Both the position numbers and the translations under genes were made by a program. Shown here one piece after another: positions 51,388 through 61,257 of a DNA stretch of 64,000 nucleotides (position 1 is its first letter; each line of letters starts with the position of its first letter). Source of the DNA: an uncultured Prevotellaceae bacterium (GTDB taxonomy: Bacteria > Bacteroidota > Bacteroidia > Bacteroidales > Bacteroidaceae); assembly GCA_900316285.1 (NCBI GenBank), contig ONCG01000023.1:1-64000 (forward strand). The letters run 5' to 3'. Under the pieces are notes generated by a model that did not search any database, was not told where the DNA came from, and saw only the letters and a program-made list of their open reading frames with translations.

Positions 51388-52275
51388 TTACTTCAGCATG
51401 TGCTTTGCTGTAGCGTTGAGGTGAGGCTGCAGCTCGTCCCACGTCAGAACGAAGCTGGGCAAGCCCATCGCGTAGGCTGCAATCTCGTACTGGTTGTAGA
51501 GGAAGAGGATGCCTTCAGCGGTGAACAGCGGTGGACATTGTGGCATAGGGGTGTAGTAGCGGGCCGACTCGTCGAGGACATTCTCGAGGTCTTCTTCCTT
51601 GAATCCCTCTTCGTTGTCGGCAGCGAAGTAGCTCACAAGGCCCTTGCGCATGAGTTCCTGTAGATTACCCTCGGGCAACTGGCGAATGATTTCCCAGCCG
51701 ATGCGACGGCCATCGCTCTTGCGGAAGGTCTGACCGAAGACGAGATGACTGCCGTGGGCACCGCCCTGGAACACATCGTTCACGAGCTGGAACGTCACCC
51801 AATCGTTGCCTTCAGCCAGTTTCGTGATGGAGACGGAGTCGAGCAGCTGCATGCCTTGTAGGTCTTCGGGCTGCATGTTCTCTGCCATATCTTTCCACAT
51901 ATCGGCGTTCTTTTTCTTGATATTGGCAAAATAGTGGTCGACCAAAGCGGCTGTGTCGCTCAACAACTTTGTGTAGTCGCCTTCGAGAGAGTCGCCGTAG
52001 GTGCCGCCCAACTGTTCGCTAATCCACTCGTTGACGGCGGCAGCGAGTCGCGCGTTCTTCTTGTTCGCAACGGGGAAAACCACGTTCAGCGCACTCGTAG
52101 CAGTAGAGTCGTTCATGTAGCGCGTTGTCTTGTTCATAACCAGTGTGTCGGTCGGTTGCTTCTGAGTGTTTGCAACTGAGGAGTCAGCCTGTGTCGGCTC
52201 GTTCTTTGCTTCTTTAGGACCGCAGGCACAGAGCATAGCCAGCAGCAGAGCGAAGCAGGTGAAATTCTTTTTCAT
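51388..52275 (-). CDS. DUF3298 (RsiV-like) lipoprotein
   Basis: A 295-residue lipoprotein with lipobox MLCAC at about 14-18. A DUF4163-like N-terminal half (VVFPVANKKNARLAAAVNEW) and a C-terminal DUF3298 domain with its hallmark PLFTAEGILFLYNQYEIAAYAMG. The DUF3298 domain is known from RsiV, a lysozyme-binding anti-sigma factor, but here there is no transmembrane anti-sigma part, so an envelope-binding role is only inferred. Single gene with its own promoter. Confidence 0.85.
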   Translation of the reverse strand: MKKNFTCFALLLAMLCACGPKEAKNEPTQADSSVANTQKQPTDTLVMNKTTRYMNDSTATSALNVVFPVANKKNARLAAAVNEWISEQLGGTYGDSLEGDYTKLLSDTAALVDHYFANIKKKNADMWKDMAENMQPEDLQGMQLLDSVSITKLAEGNDWVTFQLVNDVFQGGAHGSHLVFGQTFRKSDGRRIGWEIIRQLPEGNLQELMRKGLVSYFAADNEEGFKEEDLENVLDESARYYTPMPQCPPLFTAEGILFLYNQYEIAAYAMGLPSFVLTWDELQPHLNATAKHMLK

Positions 52276-52316
52276 AGATGTATTTTTTATGATTGTTCAC
52301 TTGTTGATTGCAACTG

Positions 52317-52347
52317 CAAAGGTAACAATTCTTTGAGGAAGAACAAA
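52317..52347 (-). promoter_or_regulatory. Promoter of the DUF3298 lipoprotein gene
   Basis: Minus-strand TTTG (plus CAAA 52344-52347), exactly 19 bp, TACCTTTG (plus CAAAGGTA 52317-52324). Confidence 0.82.
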
Positions 52348-52383
52348 ACAAAACCCTGTAAATAACAATTTTTAATGCAACGT

Positions 52384-52625
52384 AGGAGATGTGACATAGG
52401 ACGCTGAAAGCGTCTCCGCTCAGTAGCCGTGGGTCGGAACGACCTACGGGATGCATGTTGTCACATCGTCATGCACGCTGGAAGCGAGCCCCAACACCCA
52501 CTGCTGCAGGGCGACTCCTTCAGAGTCGATAACTTGTGAATATCATCCATTGTTCCGTAGGTGCGCCTGCGGCGTACCCACGGCTATTGAGAGGTGACCG
52601 CTTTGCGGTCATGAAATGCATGCCT
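52384..52625. repeat. Cluster of short hairpins
   Basis: At least four tight stems: GACGCT-GAA-AGCGTC (52400-52414), GTGGGTCG-GAA-CGACCTAC, GACTC-CTTCA-GAGTC, and GACCGC-TTT-GCGGTC. CCGTGGGT and ACCCACGG also form a long-range pair. No gene is seen between 52348 and 53179. Confidence 0.6.
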
Positions 52626-52688
52626 GCCTATGCCAATTGTTGTATTGCTGCCTTTTTTCTCTTCTTGGTATATGTTTTCATGTGGTTG

Positions 52689-52776
52689 GAGCATTGTCTT
52701 CGTGTAGCAGGAGCATCGCTTTCGTGTGACAGGAATATTGCTTTCGTGTTTCAGGAATATTGCTTTCGTTAGGCTA
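52689..52776. repeat. 22-bp tandem array, family D, locus 3
   Basis: GAGCATTG/GAATATTG units start at 52689, 52711, 52733 and 52755, exactly 22 bp apart. Confidence 0.8.
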
Positions 52777-52794
52777 TGTCAATGACCTTGTTTA

Positions 52795-52948
52795 GCAAAT
52801 TAAGTTATTTTGTTCAGTAAATTAACTTATTTTGCTCGGTAAATTAACTTATTTTACTCAGTAAATTAACTTAATTTACTACACAAATTAACTTAATTTA
52901 CTGCACAAATTAACTTAATTTACTGCACAATTTAAGTTAATTTACTGA
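52795..52948. repeat. 22-bp array of 15-bp palindromes, family C, locus 2
   Basis: Seven units of exactly 22 bp built on AAATTAACTTAATTT and variants. As at locus 1, the first strong palindrome unit starts 40 bp after the last family D unit and the array ends CTGAACG. Confidence 0.86.
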
Positions 52949-53026
52949 ACGATGTCATTGTTCTAGCATTTTAGGAGTATGCATCCAGGCAAACGAAAGA
53001 CCATATCTGGCATGATGAAAGCAATC

Positions 53027-53074
53027 AAAAATCGGCACCCACCAACACGATGTGCGTGTGGCGGGTGCCGATTT
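53027..53074 (-). terminator. Terminator after the fumarase gene
   Basis: AAATCGGCACCC pairs with GGGTGCCGATTT around a loop that itself holds a weaker CACACG/CGTGTT stem; a T run follows on the minus strand. Confidence 0.85.
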
Positions 53075-53076
53075 GG

Positions 53077-53150
53077 TTCAGCTCTGTCGCTGTGTTTCAG
53101 CTTTTTCGCTATGATTCAGCTTTGTTGCTGCTATGATGCAATGTTTTGTT
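53077..53150. repeat. 19-22-bp tandem repeat between fumarase and its terminator
   Basis: TTCAGCTCTGTCGCTGTGT at 53077, TTCAGCTTTTTCGCTATGA at 53096, and longer related units from 53115. It adds to the 3' untranslated part of the fumarase transcript. Confidence 0.65.
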
Positions 53151-53179
53151 GCTGACGCGATGGAGCTATTGAGTTGTAA

Positions 53180-54832
53180 TTACTTCTTGCACTGTGGGCA
53201 CCAGGGCTTCAGCTGTTGGAAGAAGTCATTGCCCTTGTCGTCGACCAGGATGAAAGCGGGGAAGTCTTCGACGGTGATCTTCCAAATGGCTTCCATGCCA
53301 AGTTCGGGGTACTCCACGCACTCAATCGACTTGATGCTCGACTGGCTGAGCACAGCTGCTACGCCGCCGATGGTGCCGAGGTAGAAGCCACCATGTTTCT
53401 TGCAAGCATCGGTGACCACCTGCGAGCGGTTGCCCTTGGCAATCATCACCAGCGAGGCACCATGATCCTGGAACTCATCCACATAGGGATCCATACGGTT
53501 GGCCGTCGTCGGACCCATCGAACCACAGGGATAGCCCTCCGGCGTCTTGGCAGGTCCGGCATAGAGGATGGGATGATCCTTGAAGTAAGCAGGCATCTCC
53601 TCGCCGGCATCCAGACGAGCCTTCAGCTTGGCGTGAGCGATGTCGCGAGCCACGATAATGGTTCCCTTCAGGTTCACACGTGTGGAAACAGGATACTTCG
53701 TCAGCTCAGCGCGAACGGCATCGATGCCCTTGTCGAGGTCGATAACGATGCTATTGCCACCCTCGCCGGCCTGAGCAAACTCTGCGGGAATCAGTTCAGC
53801 AGGATTGGCATCCATCTTCTCCAGCCAGATACCGTCGGCATTGATCTTCGCCTTGATGTTACGGTCAGCCGAACAGCTCACACCCATGCCGATGGGGCAG
53901 GAGGCTCCGTGACGCGGCAGGCGTACGACACGAATGTCGTGGGCAAGAGCCTTTCCGCCAAACTGTGCGCCGAGACCGATCTTCTGTGCTTCCTTCAGCA
54001 ACTTCTCCTCGAGGTCGATGTCGCGGAAGGCACGTCCCGTCTCGTCGCCTGTGGTGGGCAGCGAGTCGTAGTACTTAATGCTGGCGAGCTTCACCGTGAG
54101 CAGGTTCTTCTCTGCCGAGGTGCCACCAATCACGAAAGCGATGTGGTAGGGCGGGCAGGCAGCGGTGCCGAGGCTCTTCATCTTCTCCACGAGGAACGGA
54201 AGCAGCGTGCCTTCGTTCTGAATGGTAGCCTTCGTCATCGGGTAGAAGTAGGTCTTGTTGGCCGAGCCGCCACCCTTGGCAACCATCACGAAGCGATACT
54301 CTGCACCCTCGCAAGCCTCGATGTCGATCTGTGCGGGCAGGTTGCAACGGGTGTTCACCTCGTCGTACATGTTCAGCGGAGCATTCTGCGAATAGCGCAG
54401 GTTGTCCTCGGTGAAGGTGTTGTAGACACCCAGCGACAGAGCTTCTTCATCCTCGAAGCCCGTCCACACCTGCTGACCTTTCTCGCCGTGGATGATGGCC
54501 GTACCGGTGTCCTGGCAGAAGGGCAGTACGCCCTTGGCTGCCGTCTCGGCGTTGCGCAGGAACTGCAGGGCAACATACTTGTCGTTCTCACTGGCCTCGG
54601 GGTCGTTCAGGATGGCTGCTACCTGGAGGTTGTGCTCGCGGCGCAGCATGAATTCTACATCGTGAAAAGCTTGCTGGGCGAGCAGGGTGAGTGCCTCCGG
54701 CGATACCTTCACAATTTTCTTGCCTTCAAATTCGGCAGTCGTTACACCCTCTTTCGTCAGAAGGCGATACTCGGTTGTGTCTTCACCCAGTTGGAACATG
54801 GGTGCGTACTTGAATTCAGGTTTTGTAGCCAT
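53180..54832 (-). CDS. fum: Fumarate hydratase, class I
   Basis: A 550-residue iron-sulphur fumarase with both halves in one chain: alpha-type part ([20 protein letters not shown] with a cluster Cys; [49 protein letters not shown]) and beta-type part ([55 protein letters not shown]). It hydrates fumarate to malate in the reductive or oxidative branch that makes succinate. The M16 protease gene lies 18 bp upstream on the same strand. Confidence 0.95.
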   Translation of the reverse strand: MATKPEFKYAPMFQLGEDTTEYRLLTKEGVTTAEFEGKKIVKVSPEALTLLAQQAFHDVEFMLRREHNLQVAAILNDPEASENDKYVALQFLRNAETAAKGVLPFCQDTGTAIIHGEKGQQVWTGFEDEEALSLGVYNTFTEDNLRYSQNAPLNMYDEVNTRCNLPAQIDIEACEGAEYRFVMVAKGGGSANKTYFYPMTKATIQNEGTLLPFLVEKMKSLGTAACPPYHIAFVIGGTSAEKNLLTVKLASIKYYDSLPTTGDETGRAFRDIDLEEKLLKEAQKIGLGAQFGGKALAHDIRVVRLPRHGASCPIGMGVSCSADRNIKAKINADGIWLEKMDANPAELIPAEFAQAGEGGNSIVIDLDKGIDAVRAELTKYPVSTRVNLKGTIIVARDIAHAKLKARLDAGEEMPAYFKDHPILYAGPAKTPEGYPCGSMGPTTANRMDPYVDEFQDHGASLVMIAKGNRSQVVTDACKKHGGFYLGTIGGVAAVLSQSSIKSIECVEYPELGMEAIWKITVEDFPAFILVDDKGNDFFQQLKPWCPQCKK

Positions 54833-54850
54833 AATGTTGTTTTTAGTATA

Positions 54851-57757
54851 TTAATAACCAAAGATTTCTTCTGTCGAGAGGCGACGGATGGGAGCAATCT
54901 GCTCCAGCGACTTCATGTCGAGCTCTTTTTCATCGCCGAGGATGACGTAGCGATAAGGCTTGCTGGCCATCTGCTGCTGCTCGAAGCGCACGATGTCGCT
55001 CAGCTGCAGGGCGGGCAGCGATGCATAGATGTTCTTGTTGATGTCGTAGTCGATGCCCATGCGCTTGGCCGACAGCCATGCATTGATGAGCGAGAACTTC
55101 GTGGTGCGCTGACTCTGCAGGCGCTTCGTCAAGGCATCCTTGGCGATGCGGAATGCAGTTTCGCTCTCAGGGATGGTATCGAGAATCTGGTGGAACTGGC
55201 GTACGCAGTCCATCATCTTATCGTTCTGCGTGATGATGTGGGTGAAGAAGTACTCCTTCTGGTCCTTGTAACTGGGCTCCATGTAGGCGGCAAAGGCGTT
55301 GTAGGCCAGTCCGCGGGCCTCGCGCAGCTCTTGGAAGACGATGGTATTCATGCCACCGCCGTAGTACTCGTTGAACAATGCCTTCACGGCTGCTTCCTGC
55401 GGCTGCCACGGGCGCTGCTCGTTGTGAATCATGCGCATGTAGATGTTCTTGGCGTCATACGGAGCGAGGAGAATCTCGTTCTGCGGAGTAGCCTGCATGG
55501 TGTAATGCTTTCCCTCGGGCACAGCCATGAGTTTCTTGCCGGTCTTGTGAGCCTTCGTCACCACCTTAGCCAACTCCTGTTCGCTCAGGGGACCATAATA
55601 TAATAAGGTGTGGTCGTACTTCGAGAGATTCTTCAGCAACGTAAGCAACTCCTGCGGATCCTGCTGGCGCAGCTGAGCGATGCTCAGGTCGTGGCGCGAG
55701 GGGTTGTAAGGACCATAGATGCCATACTGAACGAGGCGCGAGAAGTTCTGCTGCTGGTTCAGCTTTGCATCGTTGCGGCTCTTCTCCTCGAGGGCTACGA
55801 GCTGCTGCCAGGCATCGTTGTCAACCTTTGCGTTCTGCAACAAGTGCTCGAGCAGCGTCAATGCCTGCGGCATGTTCTCGGCCAAGCCGTTCAGCGAGAC
55901 GCTCAACTGGCGAGCGCCGACGCTAATGCTGTAGTTGCAAGCCAGCTTGTAGAACTGCTGCTTCAGCTGCTCATTCGTGTATTTATTGGTGCCGAGATAG
56001 TCGAGATACTCCTTGGCGTAAGAGTAGCGAAGGTCAGACTCGTTGCCGAAGTCGTAGTAGAAGCTGAGCGTGAAGCGTCCGTTCTCGGTGTTCTTGACGT
56101 AGATGTAGGGCAGTTGCTTCTTCGTCTTGCCGAACGTGAGGTCGCGCTGGAAGTCGACGAAGCGCGGCTGGATGGGTTTTACGTTTGAATTCTGGATGTC
56201 CTTCACGAACTGACTCATCAGGTCGCGGTTCGTGGGAATCGGCGTAATCTGCGGCTTGTCGATTTTCTTCAGCGTCTTGTCCTCGCCCTGACGCTTCAGC
56301 ACCATCACGTAGTTTTGGCCGAAGTGGCGGCGTGCGAAGTCAACCACCTGCTCCTTGGTGATGCCGGAGATGCGGTCGAGATAGCCCACCTGCTGCTCCC
56401 AGGGAATCTCGTTGATGTAGGTCTCAACGAACAGGTTTGCACGGTTCCTGTTGCTCTCGAGCGAGGTGAAGTATTCGAGCTTGGCGTTGTTGATGATGGA
56501 AGGCAGCAGGTCGTCAGAGAAGTCGCCGTTCTTGAGCTTCTCAACCTCGGCCAGCAGCAGCGTGCGCACTTCGTCGAGCGTCTGACCTTCTTTCGGTGTT
56601 CCAGCCATGATGAAAGCTGAGTGGTCGCGCAGCGACTCGCTTCCAGCCCATGCGCCGAGCATCTTCATCTGATTGTTGATGTCGAGGTCGATGAGTCCGG
56701 CTGTGCCGTTGCTAAGCATCGAGCCGATGATGTTCAAGGTGTCAATCTGCAGGGAGTTGCCGCGGTCGAAGCGCCAACCCATCCACAGCGTCTCGGCCTC
56801 AAGGCCATAGATGGTGGTGTCGCGCGGAGCGGTGATGGGCTTCAAGGCGGGGAACACAGGCTGGCGCACGTCTTGACCGGGCTTCCACTCACCGAAGTAG
56901 CGGTCGATGATGGCAATCACTTCATCGGGATTGAAGTCGCCGGCCATGCAGATGGCAACGTTGTTCGGGCGATACCACTTGTTGAAGTAGTTCTTAATGT
57001 TCACAATCGACGGATTCTTCAGGTGTTCCTGCGTGCCGATGGTGGTCTGTGTGCCATAGGGGTGGGTGGGGAAGAGCATCTTGCTCATAGCCTCCCAGAG
57101 CTTGCGCGAGTCCTGTGCGATGCCGATGTTATACTCCTCGTAGACGGCCTCGAGCTCTGTGTGGAAGCCGCGGATGACCATGTTCTGGAAGCGGTCGCCC
57201 TGGATGCGTGCCCAGTTCTCCACTTCGTTCGAGGGGATGTCCTCGGTGTAGCACGTCACATCGTTCGATGTGTAGGCATTCGTGCCCTCGGCGCCGATGG
57301 CAGCCATGAGCTTGTCGTACTCATTCGGAATGAAATAGCGGGCAGCCAGCTGTGAGACGCTGTCAATCTCGTGGTACTTCTGGCGGCGCAGTTCCGGATC
57401 GGTGATGAGGCGATACTCCTCGTAGCGGCGCTCAATGTCGTTGAGCAACACAGCCTCGGCATCAGGATCGGTGGTGCCAAACTGCTTCGTGCCCTTGAAC
57501 ATCAGGTGCTCCAGATAGTGGGCGAGACCGGTGGTCTCGGCGGGGTCGTTCTTCGAACCGGTGCGCACAGCGATGAAGGTCTGGATGCGCGGCTTCTCGG
57601 TGTTCACGGAAAGATAGACTTTCAGGCCGTTGTCGAGGGTGTAGATGCGGGTCTGCATCTGGTCGCCCTTCACAGTTTCGTACTTGTAGTCCTTGGCCGT
57701 TGCGGTTCCAAGGACGGCGCAAAGCATGATGATTGCGCTCAGGATTGTTTTCTTCAT
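54851..57757 (-). CDS. M16 family metalloprotease (pitrilysin/insulinase type), exported
   Basis: A 968-residue protease with a signal peptide (about 1-21, ending ATAK). The inverted zinc motif is HYLEH in TTGLAHYLEHLMFKGTK near residues 79-83, with the distal Glu in TELEAVYEEYNIG. Four M16-type domains are expected in this length; the second half (VKDIQNSNVKPIQPRFVDFQ onward) lacks a zinc motif, as normal. It degrades peptides in the periplasm or at the cell surface. Probably co-transcribed with fumarase. Confidence 0.93.
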   Translation of the reverse strand: MKKTILSAIIMLCAVLGTATAKDYKYETVKGDQMQTRIYTLDNGLKVYLSVNTEKPRIQTFIAVRTGSKNDPAETTGLAHYLEHLMFKGTKQFGTTDPDAEAVLLNDIERRYEEYRLITDPELRRQKYHEIDSVSQLAARYFIPNEYDKLMAAIGAEGTNAYTSNDVTCYTEDIPSNEVENWARIQGDRFQNMVIRGFHTELEAVYEEYNIGIAQDSRKLWEAMSKMLFPTHPYGTQTTIGTQEHLKNPSIVNIKNYFNKWYRPNNVAICMAGDFNPDEVIAIIDRYFGEWKPGQDVRQPVFPALKPITAPRDTTIYGLEAETLWMGWRFDRGNSLQIDTLNIIGSMLSNGTAGLIDLDINNQMKMLGAWAGSESLRDHSAFIMAGTPKEGQTLDEVRTLLLAEVEKLKNGDFSDDLLPSIINNAKLEYFTSLESNRNRANLFVETYINEIPWEQQVGYLDRISGITKEQVVDFARRHFGQNYVMVLKRQGEDKTLKKIDKPQITPIPTNRDLMSQFVKDIQNSNVKPIQPRFVDFQRDLTFGKTKKQLPYIYVKNTENGRFTLSFYYDFGNESDLRYSYAKEYLDYLGTNKYTNEQLKQQFYKLACNYSISVGARQLSVSLNGLAENMPQALTLLEHLLQNAKVDNDAWQQLVALEEKSRNDAKLNQQQNFSRLVQYGIYGPYNPSRHDLSIAQLRQQDPQELLTLLKNLSKYDHTLLYYGPLSEQELAKVVTKAHKTGKKLMAVPEGKHYTMQATPQNEILLAPYDAKNIYMRMIHNEQRPWQPQEAAVKALFNEYYGGGMNTIVFQELREARGLAYNAFAAYMEPSYKDQKEYFFTHIITQNDKMMDCVRQFHQILDTIPESETAFRIAKDALTKRLQSQRTTKFSLINAWLSAKRMGIDYDINKNIYASLPALQLSDIVRFEQQQMASKPYRYVILGDEKELDMKSLEQIAPIRRLSTEEIFGY

Positions 57758-57779
57758 ATTGTTGCTATTTTTTATAATT

Positions 57780-57853
57780 CTAGGGGTCTTAGGGTTTATT
57801 AGGGTGTTTAGGGTTCCTTAGGGTTTCCTAGGGGCATCCTAAGATTTCCTAGG
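57780..57853. repeat. Short TTAGGG-like tandem repeat
   Basis: Seven imperfect units of TTAGGGTTT/CCTAGG type between the M16 and DUF4954 genes, 7-13 bp apart. Confidence 0.7.
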
Positions 57854-57854
57854 A

Positions 57855-59711
57855 CTACATATACAGTTTCTGATTCTCGAAGTCTACCTCGGCATCGAGG
57901 AGCTCGAGGAAGTCGTCGAGCACGCCTTCTTCAACGTCGCCCAGCGTGAATTCCTTCTCGGCATCCTTGCGAATCTCGGCAATCCAGGCGCGGCGGGCGG
58001 TGACGTAGTCTTGGCGCACACGCTCGGCGTCGGCCTCTGTGATTTCTTCCAGACCGTAGTAGCTGCAAATCATGTCGTAGGTCCACGTCCAGCGATACTC
58101 CGAGTAGTTGCGGTCTATCTCGTTGAAGCGCTCAATGACGTCTTCGATGGTTTCCAGCGTGCCGTCCTCGATATCATTGATGAGGCGTTTCTCTTCCGAC
58201 TCGGGCAGCAGTAGGCCTGAGAGGTCGGTCCAGTTGCCGAGTCCCACCTCGGTGATAGGCTTCACGAGGGCGTGGCGCTTCAGCACGGCACCCATGTAGA
58301 TGCGGAGGGCAATATCGTAGTATTTGATGCCCTTGCGCAACGACGAGGCGTTGATGACATACTCATGGTAGTTGTAGGTCGACACGTTGTCGCCCGAAGC
58401 TGTGCGCAGACGCTCCAGAATCTTCTTGCCACGAAGGATTTCACCGACGGAGTAGGGCGACAGCCAGTCGAAGTTCACGATGCTCTTGCGGCCGTCGTGC
58501 GGACGCTTGTCGCGCTTCGGCCACTTGCGAATGTCGCGGTAGAGGCCCACGGTGGTGAGGTTGCGGCCTGGCGAGAGATACATCGTGTCGCCATAGGCAA
58601 TGAGGTACGAGAATGGCAGGTCGCGTGTGTCGGGATGATACATCAGCTTACCAAAGCACACCGAGAACGTGCCGATGGTGGCAGGCATGAGCAGATAGGC
58701 GCCCGAGGCGGTCTTCGTGCCACGCTCCAGGGTGCCATAGTGCATGGGTCCCATCTTGTAGGCGTGGTTCGAGAAGTTCGTGGCTGAGCCGGCGTTGTAG
58801 AACGAGAACATGCCACCGATGAGCAGGCTCGACTTGTGGTGGCTGGCCGAGAACGGTCCGCAGAAGGCTGCGCAAGCCTCGCCGTTCGACATGTAGCTGT
58901 TAGCGAAGAACACGCTGGCCGATGCCGTAAAACCATTGCTCACGTGGCAGGCTTCGCCGACGAAGCAGTCTTCCATCTTCACGGAGTTGATGATGGAGCA
59001 GCCGTCGCTGATGATGGAGTTTTCGCAGATGACACCTGTTCCGATGAACACCGTATTCGTCGGCGAGGAGCTAATGGTGCAGTCGCTCAGGCGGGCAGCT
59101 CCGCTAATTTCGCAGCAGTCGTAGATGACGGTATTCGTGATTTCCTTCGTGTTCACTATCTTCACATTGTTGCCGATGGTGCCACGATCGGGAATGGTGC
59201 GTTGTATCTGCTCGTTGATCATGCGACGGATGGCATCCTTCAGCGGCTTGTTCTGGAAGTGCTTCACCATGAAGGCCGCAAACTGGCTGTTCAGGTCGCG
59301 GAAGAGGATGAGGTTTCCATCGCCCACCTCATTGAGCACGGAGATGAGATGTCCCTCGCCATAGGTGGCACCCTCGGTGGTCTCCATCGTGCAGACGTTC
59401 GAGATATAGGTGTCGTCGCCGATGGTATAGTTGTTGATGTAGTTGCCAATGTTCTCGATGAGGCAGTTGTCGCCGACGGTGACGTTGCGCAGCGTGGCGT
59501 TGTTGATGCCCGAATGCTTCACGAAGCCTTTCGACACTTCCACGTTCTTCTCGAAGTTGCCCAGGCGAATGTCGCCATAGAACATCACACGGTGGAAGTA
59601 GTTAGGTTTGAAAAAGTCGGCCACCATCACGCGTGACCAGTCCTCCGACCAACAGCTGTTGTTCTCGAGGATGTCAATCTCTTGCTCTGTCAGTTGTCTG
59701 TATTGGTTCAT
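57855..59711 (-). CDS. DUF4954 family protein with left-handed beta-helix
   Basis: About 618 residues from MNQYRQLTEQEIDILENNSC (ATG at 59711; the longer frame to 59729 starts in a repeat). Residues about 70-330 consist of hexapeptide-type steps (NATLRNVTVGDNCLIENIGN, DCTISSSPTNTVFIGTGVIC), as in acyl- and nucleotidyltransferases with a left-handed beta-helix; the C-terminal part is helical. It matches the Bacteroidetes/spirochaete family DUF4954. No catalytic role is established; a sugar-nucleotide or acyl transfer function is only inferred from the fold. Confidence 0.85.
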   Translation of the reverse strand: MNQYRQLTEQEIDILENNSCWSEDWSRVMVADFFKPNYFHRVMFYGDIRLGNFEKNVEVSKGFVKHSGINNATLRNVTVGDNCLIENIGNYINNYTIGDDTYISNVCTMETTEGATYGEGHLISVLNEVGDGNLILFRDLNSQFAAFMVKHFQNKPLKDAIRRMINEQIQRTIPDRGTIGNNVKIVNTKEITNTVIYDCCEISGAARLSDCTISSSPTNTVFIGTGVICENSIISDGCSIINSVKMEDCFVGEACHVSNGFTASASVFFANSYMSNGEACAAFCGPFSASHHKSSLLIGGMFSFYNAGSATNFSNHAYKMGPMHYGTLERGTKTASGAYLLMPATIGTFSVCFGKLMYHPDTRDLPFSYLIAYGDTMYLSPGRNLTTVGLYRDIRKWPKRDKRPHDGRKSIVNFDWLSPYSVGEILRGKKILERLRTASGDNVSTYNYHEYVINASSLRKGIKYYDIALRIYMGAVLKRHALVKPITEVGLGNWTDLSGLLLPESEEKRLINDIEDGTLETIEDVIERFNEIDRNYSEYRWTWTYDMICSYYGLEEITEADAERVRQDYVTARRAWIAEIRKDAEKEFTLGDVEEGVLDDFLELLDAEVDFENQKLYM

Positions 59712-59716
59712 AATGA

Positions 59717-59750
59717 GAACCTCCCCCAACCCCTCCGAAGGAGGGGAGTG
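59717..59750. repeat. Family E palindromic repeat in the DUF4954 leader
   Basis: ACCTCCCCCAACCCCTCCGA with GGAGGGGAG, six bases before the start codon. In the mRNA it would put a GC-rich hairpin at the ribosome-binding region. Confidence 0.65.
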
Positions 59751-59844
59751 CCTGCCGGGTAGTGGGAGGAAAGGCAGGCGTCGTAGTTTCTATTTTATTC
59801 CTTAATTAATTACTCCTTTAATTAAATTAATCACCTCGCTTTTA

Positions 59845-59869
59845 AACGCGGCACGCCGCGTCCCTACAT
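59845..59869. repeat. Single REP arm, family B
   Basis: AACGCGGCACGCCGCG followed by TCCCTAC: one right arm of the GGC/GCC type with no partner nearby. It lies between hflX and the DUF4954 gene. Confidence 0.75.
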
Positions 59870-59901
59870 GGTTGGAGGCAAATCATACATGACCCCAATT
59901 A

Positions 59902-61239
59902 TTATTGATATGTGTCTTCTACGTTATACAGGAAGTCGTTGTAAGGATATTTCTGCACATGCAGCTGGCGCACGCGCTTGTAGATTTCTTCGCGGAACTC
60001 CTCGATGTTTTGTTTCTCCTTCGCCGAGATGAAGAGGCAGTTCTCGTCGAGTCGGGCCATCCATGTGCGCTTCAACTCGTCGAGCGAGATGTTCTCCTTC
60101 TTCGGGGGTGTCAGATCGTCTTCGTCCTGTGGCGTCCACTTGTAGGCATCAATCTTGTTGAAGATAATCATCGATGGCTTCTCGGCACAGCCCAGGTCGG
60201 CAAGCGTCTTCTCAACAACCTTGATCTGTTCTTCGAAGTCGGGATGCGAGATGTCGACGATGTGCAACAACAGGTCGGCCTCGCGCGTCTCGTCGAGTGT
60301 CGACTTGAACGAATCCACCAGGTCGGTGGGCAACTTGCGAATGAAGCCAACGGTGTCGGCGAGCAGGAACGGCAAGTTCTCGATGACCACCTTTCGAACG
60401 GTGGTGTCAAGGGTGGCAAAGAGCTTGTTCTCTGCAAACACCTCGCTCTTCGACAGCAGGTTCATGATGGTCGACTTGCCCACGTTCGTATAGCCCACCA
60501 ACGCCACGCGGATGAGTCGTCCGCGGTTCTTGCGCTGGGTGGTCTTCTGCTTGTCGATTTCCACCAGTCGCTCCTTCAGCAACGTGATGCGCTGACGGAT
60601 GATGCGCTGGTCCATCTCGAGCTGAGTCTCACCAGGTCCGCGCAGTCCCACGCTTCCCTTGCCGCCGCCCGAACCCGAGCCGCCGCCTTGTCGTTCAAGG
60701 TGGGTCCAGAGTCGTTGCAGACGGGGCAGCATATAGCGATATTGCGCCAGCTCCACTTGTGTCTTCGCGTTGGCCGTCTGGGCACGCATGGCGAAGATGT
60801 CGAGGATGAGACTCGTGCGATCGAGAATCTTCACCTTCAACTCTTGCTCAATGTTGCGTATCTGCTTCGCAGAGAGCTCGTCGTCGAAGATCACCATACC
60901 GATGGGTTGGGGGGCTTCCGGCTTCTCCGATGCGTCCGATTTGTCTGACCAATCGGCCTCGTTCTCCCTTTCCGCTTTTTCCCACTCGTCAGCAAGTTCC
61001 TCCTGCTGCCTGATGTAGTTGCGAATCTCCTCCAGCTTTCCCTTGCCCACATAGGTCACCTGGCTGGGGCCGTTCACGCGCTGAGTGAAGCGCTTCACGA
61101 CCACGGCGCCTGCTGTCTCGGCCAGGAACTCCAGTTCGTCGAGATATTCTTTGGTTTTCGCTTCGTCTTGATTCTGAGTGATGAGGCCCACGAGCACGGC
61201 TGTTTCCGCTTTGGCCTCCGATATAACAAATTCCTTCAT
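59902..61239 (-). CDS. hflX: GTPase HflX
   Basis: A 445-residue ribosome-associated GTPase. N-terminal domain with QVTYVGKGKLEEIRNYI and MVIFDDELSAKQIRNIEQEL; a Gly-rich loop GGGSGSGGGKGSVGLRGPGE with the family LRGPGETQLE; G domain with G1 VGYTNVGKSTIMNLL, G3 ADTVGFIRKLPTDLV and G4 FNKIDAY. It splits or rescues stalled ribosomes. An extra acidic stretch of about 30 residues (WEKAERENEADWSDKSDASE) interrupts the N-terminal domain compared with the usual form. Confidence 0.95.
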   Translation of the reverse strand: MKEFVISEAKAETAVLVGLITQNQDEAKTKEYLDELEFLAETAGAVVVKRFTQRVNGPSQVTYVGKGKLEEIRNYIRQQEELADEWEKAERENEADWSDKSDASEKPEAPQPIGMVIFDDELSAKQIRNIEQELKVKILDRTSLILDIFAMRAQTANAKTQVELAQYRYMLPRLQRLWTHLERQGGGSGSGGGKGSVGLRGPGETQLEMDQRIIRQRITLLKERLVEIDKQKTTQRKNRGRLIRVALVGYTNVGKSTIMNLLSKSEVFAENKLFATLDTTVRKVVIENLPFLLADTVGFIRKLPTDLVDSFKSTLDETREADLLLHIVDISHPDFEEQIKVVEKTLADLGCAEKPSMIIFNKIDAYKWTPQDEDDLTPPKKENISLDELKRTWMARLDENCLFISAKEKQNIEEFREEIYKRVRQLHVQKYPYNDFLYNVEDTYQ

Positions 61240-61257
61240 CTAATAAATATTGTGGTG

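Noticed and set aside
53216..55603. 795-codon open frame on the plus strand
   Set aside because: It runs antisense across fumarase and the M16 protease, both with full catalytic motifs, and has no recognisable domain.
57780..57853. Telomere or linear chromosome end
   Set aside because: Only seven imperfect units lie within an ordinary gene run; nothing suggests a DNA end.
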